Shown here piece after piece: positions 51,875-61,476 of a stretch of DNA of 64,000 bases; within the stretch, counting starts at the first letter, position 1; every line of letters starts with the position of its first letter. This DNA comes from Phycisphaerales bacterium (GTDB lineage Bacteria > Planctomycetota > Phycisphaerae > Phycisphaerales > UBA5793). A model generated the notes under the pieces. It was not told the origin of the DNA. It worked only from the letters and a program-made list of their open reading frames with translations, and did not search any database. Both the position numbers and the translations under genes were made by a program. The DNA lies in the NCBI GenBank assembly GCA_020852515.1, contig JADZAS010000030.1, positions 124,001 to 188,000 on the forward strand, in the 5' to 3' direction.

Positions 51875-53146
51875 CTATGCGCCGGCAGCCGGGCGGGCCG
51901 ACTGCGCGGGCTGGCTGGGCGCTTCGACCTGAGGCTGCGGCAGCACCTGGTTCCGGTAAATGCGGCTGATGCGCGGCGAGAGGCCGCACAGCAGCATGTA
52001 CGGCTGCAGGTTCGCCTGCGCCGCCAGCGTCGGCAGATGATTGCCCGCGGCCGGGTCGCTGCCGATCAGCTCCACGCTCGCCCCCACTCCCACCGCTACG
52101 GCGAGGTCCGTCAGGTCGACCGTCAGCTGATCCATACTCACCCGCCCGATCACCGGCGCCTCACACCACTGTGAACCCGCCTGCACCCGGACCACCGCCT
52201 TGTTCGACAGCGTGACCGGATAACCATCCGCGTATCCCACGGGCACGAGGCCCACGCGCGTGCGCCGGCGTGCCCGCCACGTGCGGCCATAGCCGACGGT
52301 CGTGCCCGGCTCGATCCACTTGGTGTGCACGAGCCGGCTGGTCCAGGTCACGATGGGCAGCAGCGCTTCGCCGGCCGCAAGGTGCACTTCTTCGCGCAGC
52401 GCCTCACAGCCAAAGCCCGTCCACGCGAGGCCGATGCGCACCATGTCGAGGTGATACTTCGGATCGCGCAGCACCGCGTGCGTGCTGGCCGCGTGCAGCC
52501 GGCAGGATTCGGGAATGAGCGCATCCATCTCCGCGGCGAGGGCGTTGAAGGCGTCCAGTTGTGCGGCCGTGGCGCGCTCGTCGCCCTCGGCGCTGGCGAA
52601 GTGCGTGAAAAAACCGTGCAGTTCGACGGCTCGGGTGGAGGCGACGCGTTCGAGCATCTCACGCACGTCAGCGACGTTGGCCCCGCCGCGGCTCATGCCC
52701 GTATCGACTTCGACGTGGATCGGCAGGCGGCAGCCGATGCTGTCGGCCAGGGCGATGAGGTGGTTGAGATGGGCGAGATCGTGCACGACAAAGTGCAGCC
52801 GCCCCGAGACCACGGCGCGATACACCGGCCCGGGCCGGGGCACGTCGTGGATGGGCATGAGCACGAGCAGCGGCTTGCCGACGTTGGCCTTGCAGAGCTG
52901 CTCGGCCTGCTCAAGGGTGTAGACGGCCAGCAGATCGATGGGCAGGTGGTCCATCCAGCGGGCAATGCGCGTCGCCCCAAGGCCGTAGGCGTCGGCCTTG
53001 ATAACGCAGCACAGTTCGACGTTGCGGCCGATGACGCGGCGAAGCACGCCGACGTTGTGCGCCAGGCGCTGCAGATCGACCTGGATTTCGCTGGCGATGG
53101 ACAAGGGGGCTTTCGTGGCGGCAGGCGGTGGCGGAAGTCCGCTCAC
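51875..53146 (-). CDS. alr: Alanine racemase
   Basis: 423 aa. No ATG fits: GTG 53144-53146 (reading VSGLPPPP) or TTG 53104 are candidates, so the start is uncertain by 14 residues. PLP-binding Lys in CCVIKADAYGLG; catalytic Tyr in TVGYGRTW; C-terminal VLIGRVSMDQLTVDLTDL matches alanine racemase. It makes D-alanine for peptidoglycan, consistent with a walled planctomycete. A Pro/Gln/Ala-rich tail (~20 residues) lies past the usual end. A much longer in-frame extension opposite the helicase and psuG genes is a shadow. Confidence 0.92.
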   Translation of the reverse strand: MSGLPPPPAATKAPLSIASEIQVDLQRLAHNVGVLRRVIGRNVELCCVIKADAYGLGATRIARWMDHLPIDLLAVYTLEQAEQLCKANVGKPLLVLMPIHDVPRPGPVYRAVVSGRLHFVVHDLAHLNHLIALADSIGCRLPIHVEVDTGMSRGGANVADVREMLERVASTRAVELHGFFTHFASAEGDERATAAQLDAFNALAAEMDALIPESCRLHAASTHAVLRDPKYHLDMVRIGLAWTGFGCEALREEVHLAAGEALLPIVTWTSRLVHTKWIEPGTTVGYGRTWRARRRTRVGLVPVGYADGYPVTLSNKAVVRVQAGSQWCEAPVIGRVSMDQLTVDLTDLAVAVGVGASVELIGSDPAAGNHLPTLAAQANLQPYMLLCGLSPRISRIYRNQVLPQPQVEAPSQPAQSARPAAGA

Positions 53147-53284
53147 TTGTATCGTACATCGCCGCGTTCTATCATCAAGCATTCTCAGGGCCGCCGCCTG
53201 GCGCGGTCCTGCCGCCTCGACGAGGCCTCCGCCGTCCCCCCGAGCGTGGTGTTCGAGAGGCCCGTCGAGAGTAAGACTGCACAG

Positions 53285-54634
53285 ATGACCGACCAGACCC
53301 AGACCGTCCAAACCCCATTCTCGGACCTCGGATTGCGCGGCAGCGTCAGCCGCGGCGTGGCCGAAGCCGGCTTTGAACAGCCCACCGAGATCCAGGCGCA
53401 GATCATCCCGCCGATCCTCGCCGGGCGCGACGTGCTCGGCCAGGCGCGCACCGGCACCGGCAAGACCGCCGCCTTCGGCCTGCCCCTGCTGCATCTGGGC
53501 GATCCCGACGTCCCCAGCCAGGCGCTCATCCTCGTGCCCACGCGCGAACTGGCCATGCAGGTGGACACCGAGCTGAAAAAGCTCGGCCGCTACACGCCCA
53601 TCCGCTCGCAGCCGATCTACGGCGGGCAACGCCTGCGCAGCCAGATCGCCGAGTTCGAGAAGCGCCGGCCCAATCTCATCGTCGGCACGCCCGGCCGCGT
53701 CATGGACCTCCACCAGCGCGGCGTGCTCTCTTATGACAACATCAAGCGCGTCGTGCTCGACGAAGTCGATCGCATGCTCGACATCGGCTTCCGCGAGGAC
53801 ATCCGCAAGATCCTCGGCGGCGTAAAGCGCCCGGCCCAGTTTGTCTTCGTCAGCGCCACCATCACCGAAGAGATCGAGACGCTGGCGCGCAAGTACATGA
53901 CCGACCCGGTCAAGATCGTCACCGCCGAGGGCGCGTTGACGGTTCGCCAGGTGGAGCAGAAGTACCTCGCCGTCCAGCCCTGGGACAAGCGGGCCCTGCT
54001 GCTGCACCTGCTCAAGCACGAAGAGCCCGATCTGACGCTTGTCTTCTGCCGCACAAAGGACACGGTTGACCGCCTCGCGCAGTTCCTGGCCCGGCACCAG
54101 ATCGAAGTGCACTCGCTGCACGGCGACATGCCCCAGAGCAAGCGCAATTCGATCGTGCGCAAGCTGCGCAGCGGCCATTTGAGCGTCGTCGTCGCATCGG
54201 ACCTCGCCGCGCGCGGTCTCGATGTCACCGGCATCTCGCACGTGATCAACTTCGACCTGCCCGAGGATCCGGAGGTCTACATCCACCGCATCGGCCGCAC
54301 CGCCCGCGCGGGCAAGAGCGGCATCGCGTGGAGCTTTGTGGCGCCCGACCAGGGCAAGCTGCTCACGGCCATCGAGATGCTCGCCAACATCGAGATCGCC
54401 AAACTCGACTACCCGGATTTCGTGCCCGGGCCGATTCCCGAAGACAAGCGCGCCCAGATCGCCAAGCCCATCCCCGAAGCGGAAGCGCCGCTCGGCCGGG
54501 CCGCAGGCCCTGACGCCGTGTGGGAAGACGAGCGCTCGACGATCGACGAAGAGAAGTTTCCCGGCGGCGTGGTCCCGTCTGGCCCGCCCAAGCGCCGCCT
54601 CGGCGGTCGCATGAAGACCCGCCGCGGAAGATAG
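53285..54634 (+). CDS. DEAD-box family RNA helicase with DEVD motif
   Basis: 449 aa from ATG 53285. Q motif (FEQPTEIQAQ), Walker A ARTGTGKT, motif Ia PTRELA, TPGR, motif II DEVD instead of DEAD, SAT, and C-terminal VASDLAARGLDVTG and HRIGRTARAG. The C-terminal ~70 residues are a disordered, basic tail (KRRLGGRMKTRRGR). It likely unwinds RNA in ribosome assembly or decay. Val for Ala in motif II is tolerated by similar proteins; other motifs are intact. It faces alr across ~140 bp. Confidence 0.96.
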   Translation: MTDQTQTVQTPFSDLGLRGSVSRGVAEAGFEQPTEIQAQIIPPILAGRDVLGQARTGTGKTAAFGLPLLHLGDPDVPSQALILVPTRELAMQVDTELKKLGRYTPIRSQPIYGGQRLRSQIAEFEKRRPNLIVGTPGRVMDLHQRGVLSYDNIKRVVLDEVDRMLDIGFREDIRKILGGVKRPAQFVFVSATITEEIETLARKYMTDPVKIVTAEGALTVRQVEQKYLAVQPWDKRALLLHLLKHEEPDLTLVFCRTKDTVDRLAQFLARHQIEVHSLHGDMPQSKRNSIVRKLRSGHLSVVVASDLAARGLDVTGISHVINFDLPEDPEVYIHRIGRTARAGKSGIAWSFVAPDQGKLLTAIEMLANIEIAKLDYPDFVPGPIPEDKRAQIAKPIPEAEAPLGRAAGPDAVWEDERSTIDEEKFPGGVVPSGPPKRRLGGRMKTRRGR

Positions 54635-54694
54635 CGCCGGCCCAGCCGTTGCGATCGACGGCTCAGCATCGCGCCTCGCGCGATACCATCTCTC

Positions 54695-55606
54695 ATGCAC
54701 ACCTTCGGCCGCGACGATGTCCGCCACGCCTTGCGCGCCGCCCAGCCGATCGTCGCGCTCGAAACGGCCGTGCTCACTCACGGCCTGCCGCACCCGATCA
54801 ACATCGAGACCATGCGCGCGATACAGGCGACGGTGCGCGAAAATGGCGCGACGCCCGCGGCGATCGGCATCATCGACGGTCATCTCATCGTCGGACTGAG
54901 CGATGAACAACTCGAACACCTTGCCGCATCGGATGATGTCGGCAAGGCGTCGGCGCGCGACCTGGCGCCCATCATGGCGCGCGGCGGCTCGGCGGGCCTC
55001 ACCGTCGCCGGAACACTGGCCGTCTGCCGCAACCTCGGCGTGCGCATCTTCGCCACCGGGGGCATCGGCGGCGTCCATCGCGGCTGGCAGAGCAGCGCCG
55101 ACATCTCCGCCGATCTGGCCGAACTGGCGCAGTGCCCCTGCTGCGTCGTGTGCAGCGGCGCCAAGGCGATTCTCGACATTCCCGCCACCCTCGAACACCT
55201 CGAAACGCTCGGCGTGCCCGTGCTCGGCTACCAGACCGATCGCTTTCCGCAGTTCTACTCGCGTGGGTCGGATGAGTACCGGTCGGCGCATCGCGTAGAT
55301 GATGTGCAGCAGGCCGCACGGGTCTGCGAGATGCACTGGCGCCGCCTGCGGCGCACGTCGGCGGTGCTGCTGGCCAATCCCGTGCCTGAAGCGGCGGCAA
55401 TCGACCAGGAGGAGATGGATCGCGCGATACACAGCGCCATTGATCGCGCCGCGGCACAAGACATCCGCGGCCAGGCGCTCACGCCGTTTCTGCTCGATGC
55501 CGTGGCCGATCTCACCGCCGGCCGTTCGATGCGCGCCAACCTCGCCCTGCTCGAATCCAACGCCGCACTCGCAGCCCGACTGGCGGTGGCGATGGCGGGC
55601 GGCTGA
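54695..55606 (+). CDS. psuG: Pseudouridine-5'-phosphate glycosidase
   Basis: 303 aa. VALETAVLTHGLPHPINIETM at the start, ATGGIGGVHRG in the middle and an SADISADLAELA block match PsuG. It splits pseudouridine 5'-phosphate into uracil and ribose 5-phosphate in RNA-base salvage. A PsuK kinase is not in the window. It lies 60 bp downstream of the helicase and could be co-transcribed. Confidence 0.93.
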   Translation: MHTFGRDDVRHALRAAQPIVALETAVLTHGLPHPINIETMRAIQATVRENGATPAAIGIIDGHLIVGLSDEQLEHLAASDDVGKASARDLAPIMARGGSAGLTVAGTLAVCRNLGVRIFATGGIGGVHRGWQSSADISADLAELAQCPCCVVCSGAKAILDIPATLEHLETLGVPVLGYQTDRFPQFYSRGSDEYRSAHRVDDVQQAARVCEMHWRRLRRTSAVLLANPVPEAAAIDQEEMDRAIHSAIDRAAAQDIRGQALTPFLLDAVADLTAGRSMRANLALLESNAALAARLAVAMAGG

Positions 55607-55611
55607 GCAGG

Positions 55612-57156
55612 TCAATCAGATATGATCAACATCTTCGCCACGTTGGTCGTACTCTCTCGCTGCACGGCCTGGAACCACACGCTGGTCATCTGCTCCACGC
55701 GCGGCATCACAAGCGTCGTCGTCCAGTCTCCCGCCGAATCGGTCAACCCGCGCTCGGATGCAAGCCGCGGCAGACAGAGATCAGCCGTCACATTCAAGTG
55801 TGGAATATATGTCGAACCCACGCCCCGCAAAGAGTACAGCAGCCATATCGACCGATCGGGGAGAGCACCGAAGACGTCAAACGTGCCCGCTTCCCCAGCG
55901 ATGAGCGGATCCGGGGAAATTCGCAGGAGATTCGAACTTTCGAAGACGTACGCCGCCCCGGAGGTGCCTCCCAGGTCGTCGCAGGCCCGGGCCCCGATGA
56001 CGATGCGCCCCCCCTGGATGGCAACGGCGTTGCCGAATTGCTCAAACTCCTCGCCATCCGAGGCCGAGAGTTTGGCGACCAGTTCAAACGTGCTCAAGTC
56101 ATAGACGTACGCCGATCCGGACCGGAAGCCCATGTCGTCGTCATACGATGCGCCGACCACCAGTCGCTGGCCGTCAATCGCAAGCGCCCATCCAAAGCTC
56201 TGCCCTTCGATCCCATCAGCAGGCGCGATTTTGTGAAGCAGCCGGCCCGCGTTGATGTCATAGATGTAGACCGACCCCGAGAGCGGGCCGTTCACGTCAT
56301 CGTGATACGCGCTCACCGCCAGGCGATCACCCGACACCGCCAGACACTCGCCAAAGGACATCCCTTCGACAGGATCGGGAGGCTGCAGTTTGTACAGATA
56401 CTCGCCGGTTGGCGAATCGAATACGTACACCGATCCGGTGCGAAGCGATTCGGTTTCGTCGAAGTAGGCTGACACCACGATCCGATCGCGACCGATCGCC
56501 ACCGCGCTCCCAAAGGCCTGCCCATCGTGGGCGTCGGGAGCGAGGATTCTTAAGAGTTGCTCACCTGTGGCAATGTCAAAGACGTACGCGGCGCCAGTCC
56601 ACTTCTTGAACTCAACCCCCGACGGGCAGCCGACCACGGCGATCCGACCCTGTAAAGCGATCTCACAGAAGTTCGGAAAGGGATCATCTGAGTTGGTGCA
56701 TTCAAGCCTGCGCAGCGCCTTGCCTGTGGGCAGATCGAACACGACAACCGAGCCGCGATCGGCGTACGAGTTGCCATAAGGATCGGCCGCTACGACTCGA
56801 TCATGATCCACCGCAAGCGTCCAGCCAAACCTCCCCTCCACTCGCGGAGGATGCCCGGAGACCTTTTGCAGTTGCCTCCCCGACTCCTGATCGAACACAT
56901 AGAACGCACCCGAGAAGAGGCCGCTCTCGTGATCCTGCGGGGCTGAGATGACGGTCGAATCGCCTGACATACCCACACACCACCCGAAATACGCATTCGG
57001 ATGACCATCTTCGGCAAGGAGTTTGCGCGTCTGCACCCATCGTTCCTGCGCCCGGGCGACTCCTGACGCCATAAGCACTGTCGCGGCCGTGATCGTGAGG
57101 CACGCTGCGACTGGCGGGTGGCGCCGCAGATGAACGACCGAGAGTCTGCACTTCAC
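55612..57156 (-). CDS. Secreted FG-GAP-like propeller protein
   Basis: 514 aa from GTG 57156, with GGAGG ~8 bp upstream, giving a signal peptide (LRRHPPVAACLTITAATVLMASGVARA); a longer frame starts at 57276. Seven repeats of the form FGWALAIDGQRLVVGA...RSGSAYVYDLSTFE give one integrin-alpha-like beta-propeller. A beta-rich module with Cys (GTFDVFGALPDRSIWLLYSLRGVG) ends the protein. Probably extracellular; partner unknown. It converges on psuG with a 5-bp gap. Confidence 0.82.
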   Translation of the reverse strand: MKCRLSVVHLRRHPPVAACLTITAATVLMASGVARAQERWVQTRKLLAEDGHPNAYFGWCVGMSGDSTVISAPQDHESGLFSGAFYVFDQESGRQLQKVSGHPPRVEGRFGWTLAVDHDRVVAADPYGNSYADRGSVVVFDLPTGKALRRLECTNSDDPFPNFCEIALQGRIAVVGCPSGVEFKKWTGAAYVFDIATGEQLLRILAPDAHDGQAFGSAVAIGRDRIVVSAYFDETESLRTGSVYVFDSPTGEYLYKLQPPDPVEGMSFGECLAVSGDRLAVSAYHDDVNGPLSGSVYIYDINAGRLLHKIAPADGIEGQSFGWALAIDGQRLVVGASYDDDMGFRSGSAYVYDLSTFELVAKLSASDGEEFEQFGNAVAIQGGRIVIGARACDDLGGTSGAAYVFESSNLLRISPDPLIAGEAGTFDVFGALPDRSIWLLYSLRGVGSTYIPHLNVTADLCLPRLASERGLTDSAGDWTTTLVMPRVEQMTSVWFQAVQRESTTNVAKMLIISD

Positions 57157-57226
57157 GACTGGCGCCTCCGACGAGTGATTCGCTGTTCGATCAACGGCGA
57201 TTTTCGGACTGCTGGATGATCTATCG

Positions 57227-57574
57227 TCAAGAAATCGCGACAGGCACCACTCGACCGACCGCCTCGCGATAACCAAGGTACAGAATCGCGCTCACCACCG
57301 CCGTGATCAGCGCTGCCAGCGCCGTCGCGGCGGGCTGAATCGTCGTCGCTTCATCCACCACGCGGGCCATGCCTCCGCTCCTGGATTGCTCCTCTTCGCG
57401 GTGATACGTGAGCCAGCCGGTGATGCCGTAGGACTCGATCTGCAGCCGGTGGGAAGTGAGCGAGAGTTGACTGAAGTCATCGATGGACCGCGGCCGGACC
57501 CACGTCAGGTACATCGCGCCGCCCCAGAGCAGCAGGAGCACCAGGCCGAGCAATCGCGCGCGAGTCGGCGTCAT
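57227..57574 (-). CDS. Small two-helix membrane protein, no zinc ribbon
   Basis: 115 aa from ATG 57572-57574. Membrane helices at ~8-25 and ~88-105 and a loop with RLQIESYGITGWLTYHREEE, the same plan as the two upstream genes, but the C-terminal CxxC ribbon is missing. It lies 11 bp after the second of the pair. Third gene of a small operon (58460 to 57227). Confidence 0.7.
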   Translation of the reverse strand: MTPTRARLLGLVLLLLWGGAMYLTWVRPRSIDDFSQLSLTSHRLQIESYGITGWLTYHREEEQSRSGGMARVVDEATTIQPAATALAALITAVVSAILYLGYREAVGRVVPVAIS

Positions 57575-57585
57575 GGGCGGCGGTC

Positions 57586-58026
57586 TTAGCAAGCGGCAAA
57601 CTCCATCCCGCACTCCGGACATCGGACGCCATCGAGCGCCCGCAGATCGTACCCGCAGCCGTCGCACGTGCCCGCAGCGCACGTGAAGCCGCCGACGAGC
57701 GCCCGCCATACGACGTAGAGGATCAGACTCGAGACAGCCGTCATGATCAGCGCAGCGGTAATGCCGCGAGGGCTGATCTCAAAGCCTTCGTCCTCCAGGT
57801 GCATTGGCCCACCCAACATCGACTGAGTTTCGTGGCGGTGATAGGCGAGCCAGTCGCCGACGCCGTAGGTGACCCTTTGTGACCAGTGCGAAGTCATCGA
57901 ATAGTCCAAGCCCATGCGAACGCTGACACGCCAGCCCCACATCACATACATCCCCGCCAGCCAGACCAGCAGGAACGCGGCCCCGAAGAGCCGTTTTCGC
58001 ACCGGTCTTGTGGGGGGCCAGGTCAT
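57586..58026 (-). CDS. Small membrane protein with C-terminal zinc ribbon, copy 2
   Basis: 146 aa from ATG 58024-58026, overlapping the preceding gene's stop by 4 bp (ATGA). The first ~26 residues (MTWPPTRPVRKRLFGAAFLL...) are nearly identical to copy 1. A periplasmic-type loop (VTYGVGDWLAYHRHE), a second helix and CDGCGYDLRALDGVRCPECG follow. No further motif; function unknown. Confidence 0.78.
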   Translation of the reverse strand: MTWPPTRPVRKRLFGAAFLLVWLAGMYVMWGWRVSVRMGLDYSMTSHWSQRVTYGVGDWLAYHRHETQSMLGGPMHLEDEGFEISPRGITAALIMTAVSSLILYVVWRALVGGFTCAAGTCDGCGYDLRALDGVRCPECGMEFAAC

Positions 58027-58460
58027 GATGCCGCAGTCTCCGTGCCACACTCCGGGCAGCGTGATGACGTCAATCCGCGCAGGTCGTAGTCGCAATGATC
58101 GCAGGTGCGCTCCGACGGGACTGCCCTGCCAATCAGCACACGCCAACTGACAAAAAAGCCTACGGCGAGCACACCCGAAGCAGCTAGCGCCTTCATCAGG
58201 CCATACGACTGAACTTCGAAGGAACTCTCCCCATAGACAGTGTTCCCCGGTGCTGTCTCCTCGTACTGGATTGACCGCACCAACCAGCCACTCCAGCCGT
58301 AAGTTGTGACGTCCGATCCAGACACAAGGCCGAAGCTCGTTCCGTCGAAAACGAATTCGCTCGCTCTTCCCCAAACGATGTACATCCCCGCCAGCCACAC
58401 CAGCAGGAACGCGGCCCCGAAGAGCCGTTTTCGCACCGGTCTTGTGGGGGGCCAGGTCAT
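58023..58460 (-). CDS. Small membrane protein with C-terminal zinc ribbon, copy 1
   Basis: 145 aa from ATG 58458-58460. The two MTWPP... starts share ~80 bp of near-identical DNA (57946-58026 and 58385-58460), a recent tandem duplication. Two membrane helices surround a ~60-residue loop (YGWSGWLVRSIQYEETAPG), and CDHCDYDLRGLTSSRCPECG ends the protein. It is divergent from alaS across 124 bp. Confidence 0.78.
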   Translation of the reverse strand: MTWPPTRPVRKRLFGAAFLLVWLAGMYIVWGRASEFVFDGTSFGLVSGSDVTTYGWSGWLVRSIQYEETAPGNTVYGESSFEVQSYGLMKALAASGVLAVGFFVSWRVLIGRAVPSERTCDHCDYDLRGLTSSRCPECGTETAAS

Positions 58461-58584
58461 GTGTGCTCCGGATTCGATCCGCCAGGGTGTTACGATTCGC
58501 TCGACCGCGCGGTTCCGGCCGCCTTCGGCCTCGCCGCGCTTTCCCGATGGTACGAACGCGCCCGCCCGTCGGGCCGGAGAAGAC

Positions 58585-61422
58585 ATGTCACGCCAGGCTT
58601 CAGACATTCGCAGGCAGTTCATCGAGTTCTTCGAGCAGCGCCACGGCCACACCGAGGTGCATTCCTCGCCGGTCGTCCCGCTTGATGACCCGACGCTCCT
58701 CTTTACCAACGCCGGCATGAACCAGTTCAAGGATGTTTTCCTCGGCACGGGCAGCCGCTCGTTTACCCGTGCCGTGGACACACAGAAGTGCATCCGCGCC
58801 GGCGGGAAGCACAACGACCTCGATGACGTCGGCCGCGACTCGTACCACCACACCTTTTTTGAAATGCTCGGCAACTGGTCGTTTGGCGACTACTTCAAGA
58901 AGGAAGCGATCGCGTGGGCGTGGCAACTGCTCACCGAGGTCTGGGGCCTCGACAAGAACCGTCTCTACGCGACGGTGTTCGCCGGCGACGAGGCCGACGG
59001 CCTGCCCGCCGACACCGAGGCCGAGCGACTCTGGAAAGAAGTCACCGACATCGACCCGAGCCACATCAGCCGCTGGGGCCGCAAGGACAACTTCTGGGAG
59101 ATGGGCGACACCGGCCCGTGCGGCCCGTGCACCGAGATCCACTACGACCTGACGCCCGACTGCACGGGCGGCGATCTCGTCAACAAGGGCCGCGAAGAGA
59201 CCATCGAGATCTGGAATCTCGTCTTCATCCAGTTCAACCGCGCTGAAGATGGCAAACTCAGCCCCCTGCCGGCCAAACACGTGGACACCGGCATGGGTTT
59301 CGAGCGCATCTGCCGCGTGCTGCAGAACCGTTCGAGCAACTACGACATCGACCTGTGGATTCCCATCTTTCAGGCCATCGAGCAGCGCAGCGGCGCACGG
59401 GCGTACCGCGGCCGGCTCGATGATCCGACCGACGTCGCGTATCGCGTGATCGCCGATCACATCCGCTGTCTCACTTTTGCGATCACCGACGGCGCGGTGC
59501 CGGGCAACGAAGGGCGCGGCTACGTGCTGCGGCGCATTCTCCGCCGGGCGGCGCGCTTTGCGCGACAGCGCCTGGGCGTGCAGGGGCCGCTGCTGCATCA
59601 CCTCGTGCCCGCCGTGGTCGAGGCGATGGGCGATGCGTTTCCCGAACTGCGCAAGAACCCGCGCCACGTCGCCGGCATCATCCTCGAAGAGGAAGAGTCA
59701 TTCGGCCGCACGCTCGATCGCGGGCTCGAACTGTTTTCCGATGCGCTCTACCGCGCACAGTCGCAGAATCTCAAGATCATCGCCGCCGACGACGCCTTCA
59801 AACTGCACGACACCTACGGCTTTCCCATCGACCTTACCGAGCAGATGGCGCTTGAGCGCGGCATGTCGGTCGATCTCGAAGGCTACAGCCGACTGATGGA
59901 GCAGGCCCGCGAGACGGCCCGCGCCGGCGCCGGCAAGGGCAAGAGCGGCACGCAGATCGCCCTCACCGGCGACGCCATCGCGCGCCTCAAGCACATGGGC
60001 GTGGATCCGACGGACGACGTCGACAAATTTCACGGCCGCTCGATCAGCGCGCGCATCAAGGCCATCTGGAACGGCACCGACTTCGACAACCACACCCACG
60101 CCGCCGGCTCACCCGAATACCTCGCCGTCATCACCAACCGCACGAACTTCTACGCCGAGATGGGCGGCCAGGTCGGCGACACCGGGCGCATCTTCAACAA
60201 CAACGGCTCCGAGTTCGACGTCGTCGATACCCAGGCGTTCGGCGGCTACGTGCTGCACATCGGCCGGGCCACGCGCGGCAAGCTCACGCTCAACGACACG
60301 GTCGAACTCGACGTCACCAACTCGCACCGCAGCAAGGTCCGCGCCAATCACACCGGCACCCACCTGCTCAACCTCGCCCTGCGCGAGACGCTGAAGATCG
60401 ACGCCGACCAGAAAGGCTCGCTCGTCGCGCCCGATCGCCTGCGCTTCGACTTCTCAGCGAACCACGCCGTAACGACTGAGCAGATCGAAGAAGTGAGCAA
60501 GCGCGTCAAGGCCCGCATCGACCGCGATCTCGAAGTCTTCGCCATGCCTTCGCCTCTCGAAGAGGCGAAGAAGATCAACGGCCTGCGCGCCGTGTTCGGC
60601 GAGCGCTATCCGGACCCCGTGCGCGTCGTGAGCATCGGCGTGCCCGTCGATCAACTGCTCGACACGCCCGAGTCGCCGCAGTGGCGCGAGTACTCGATCG
60701 AGTTCTGCGGCGGCACGCACGTCGGCCGCACGAAAGAGATCGGCGATTTCGTCATCCTCAGTGAAGAAGCCGTAGCCAAGGGCGTGCGGCGCATCACCGC
60801 GCTCACCGGCGCTGCGGCGATTCAGGCGCGCGGCATCGCGGGCCAGATCGAATCGCAACTGCGCGAACTCGAGACCATGCCTCCTGATCGGCTGCCGCTC
60901 AACGTCAGCCAGGTCGCCGAGCGGATCAACGACTCCACGATTCCGCTGCCCGATCGCGTGTGGCTGCGCGGCCAACTGGAGGAGTGGCTTGAGAAGGTCA
61001 AGGAGCTGCGCAAGCAGGCGGCCAAGGCCGACCAGCAGGCGATCGTTGATCAGGCAAAGAGCATCGCGCACGCTGCGGGCGATGAGCCGGTCGTGGTCGC
61101 CGAGATCGCCGGCGCCACCGCCGAGACGCTGCGCACGGCGGCGGACGTGCTGCGCTCGCATCATGGCGATCGCGCCATCCTGCTCGCGTCTCCCAATGCC
61201 GAGGAGAGCAAGGTCGCCATCATCGCCATCGTGCCTGAAGCGATGATCAAGCGCGGCCTCAAGGCCGGCGACTGGGTGCGCGAGGTGGCGATGGTCTGCG
61301 GCGGCAAGGGCGGCGGGCGGCCCGACATGGCCCAGGCCGGCGGCCGCGAGCCCGGCAAGATTCACGACGCCCTCGAGCGCGCCCGCGGCTTTGCCGACGG
61401 CGTGCTCAGCGCGAGCAGGTGA
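58585..61422 (+). CDS. alaS: Alanyl-tRNA synthetase
   Basis: 945 aa from ATG 58585 with GGAGA upstream; the upstream ATG at 58306 would run back through the divergent gene. Class II core: RRQFIEFFEQRHGHTEVHSSPVVP, DDVGRDSYHHTFFEMLGNWSFGDYFKKEAI. Editing domain with HTGTHLLN and FCGGTHV. The C-terminal DHHA1-like region ends in GGKGGGRPDMAQAGG. Length is slightly above the usual ~880, from extra residues in the insertion before the editing domain. Charges tRNA-Ala. Confidence 0.97.
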   Translation: MSRQASDIRRQFIEFFEQRHGHTEVHSSPVVPLDDPTLLFTNAGMNQFKDVFLGTGSRSFTRAVDTQKCIRAGGKHNDLDDVGRDSYHHTFFEMLGNWSFGDYFKKEAIAWAWQLLTEVWGLDKNRLYATVFAGDEADGLPADTEAERLWKEVTDIDPSHISRWGRKDNFWEMGDTGPCGPCTEIHYDLTPDCTGGDLVNKGREETIEIWNLVFIQFNRAEDGKLSPLPAKHVDTGMGFERICRVLQNRSSNYDIDLWIPIFQAIEQRSGARAYRGRLDDPTDVAYRVIADHIRCLTFAITDGAVPGNEGRGYVLRRILRRAARFARQRLGVQGPLLHHLVPAVVEAMGDAFPELRKNPRHVAGIILEEEESFGRTLDRGLELFSDALYRAQSQNLKIIAADDAFKLHDTYGFPIDLTEQMALERGMSVDLEGYSRLMEQARETARAGAGKGKSGTQIALTGDAIARLKHMGVDPTDDVDKFHGRSISARIKAIWNGTDFDNHTHAAGSPEYLAVITNRTNFYAEMGGQVGDTGRIFNNNGSEFDVVDTQAFGGYVLHIGRATRGKLTLNDTVELDVTNSHRSKVRANHTGTHLLNLALRETLKIDADQKGSLVAPDRLRFDFSANHAVTTEQIEEVSKRVKARIDRDLEVFAMPSPLEEAKKINGLRAVFGERYPDPVRVVSIGVPVDQLLDTPESPQWREYSIEFCGGTHVGRTKEIGDFVILSEEAVAKGVRRITALTGAAAIQARGIAGQIESQLRELETMPPDRLPLNVSQVAERINDSTIPLPDRVWLRGQLEEWLEKVKELRKQAAKADQQAIVDQAKSIAHAAGDEPVVVAEIAGATAETLRTAADVLRSHHGDRAILLASPNAEESKVAIIAIVPEAMIKRGLKAGDWVREVAMVCGGKGGGRPDMAQAGGREPGKIHDALERARGFADGVLSASR

Positions 61423-61476
61423 CCGGATGGGCGCGCGGCCAGAGCAGGCCGGAAGCGCGAGCGAGGAGTTGGCTAC

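Noticed and set aside
53147-55615. Very long minus-strand open frame opposite the helicase and psuG genes
   Set aside because: A high-GC antisense shadow. Both genes on the plus strand have complete family motifs, and alr is only its last third.
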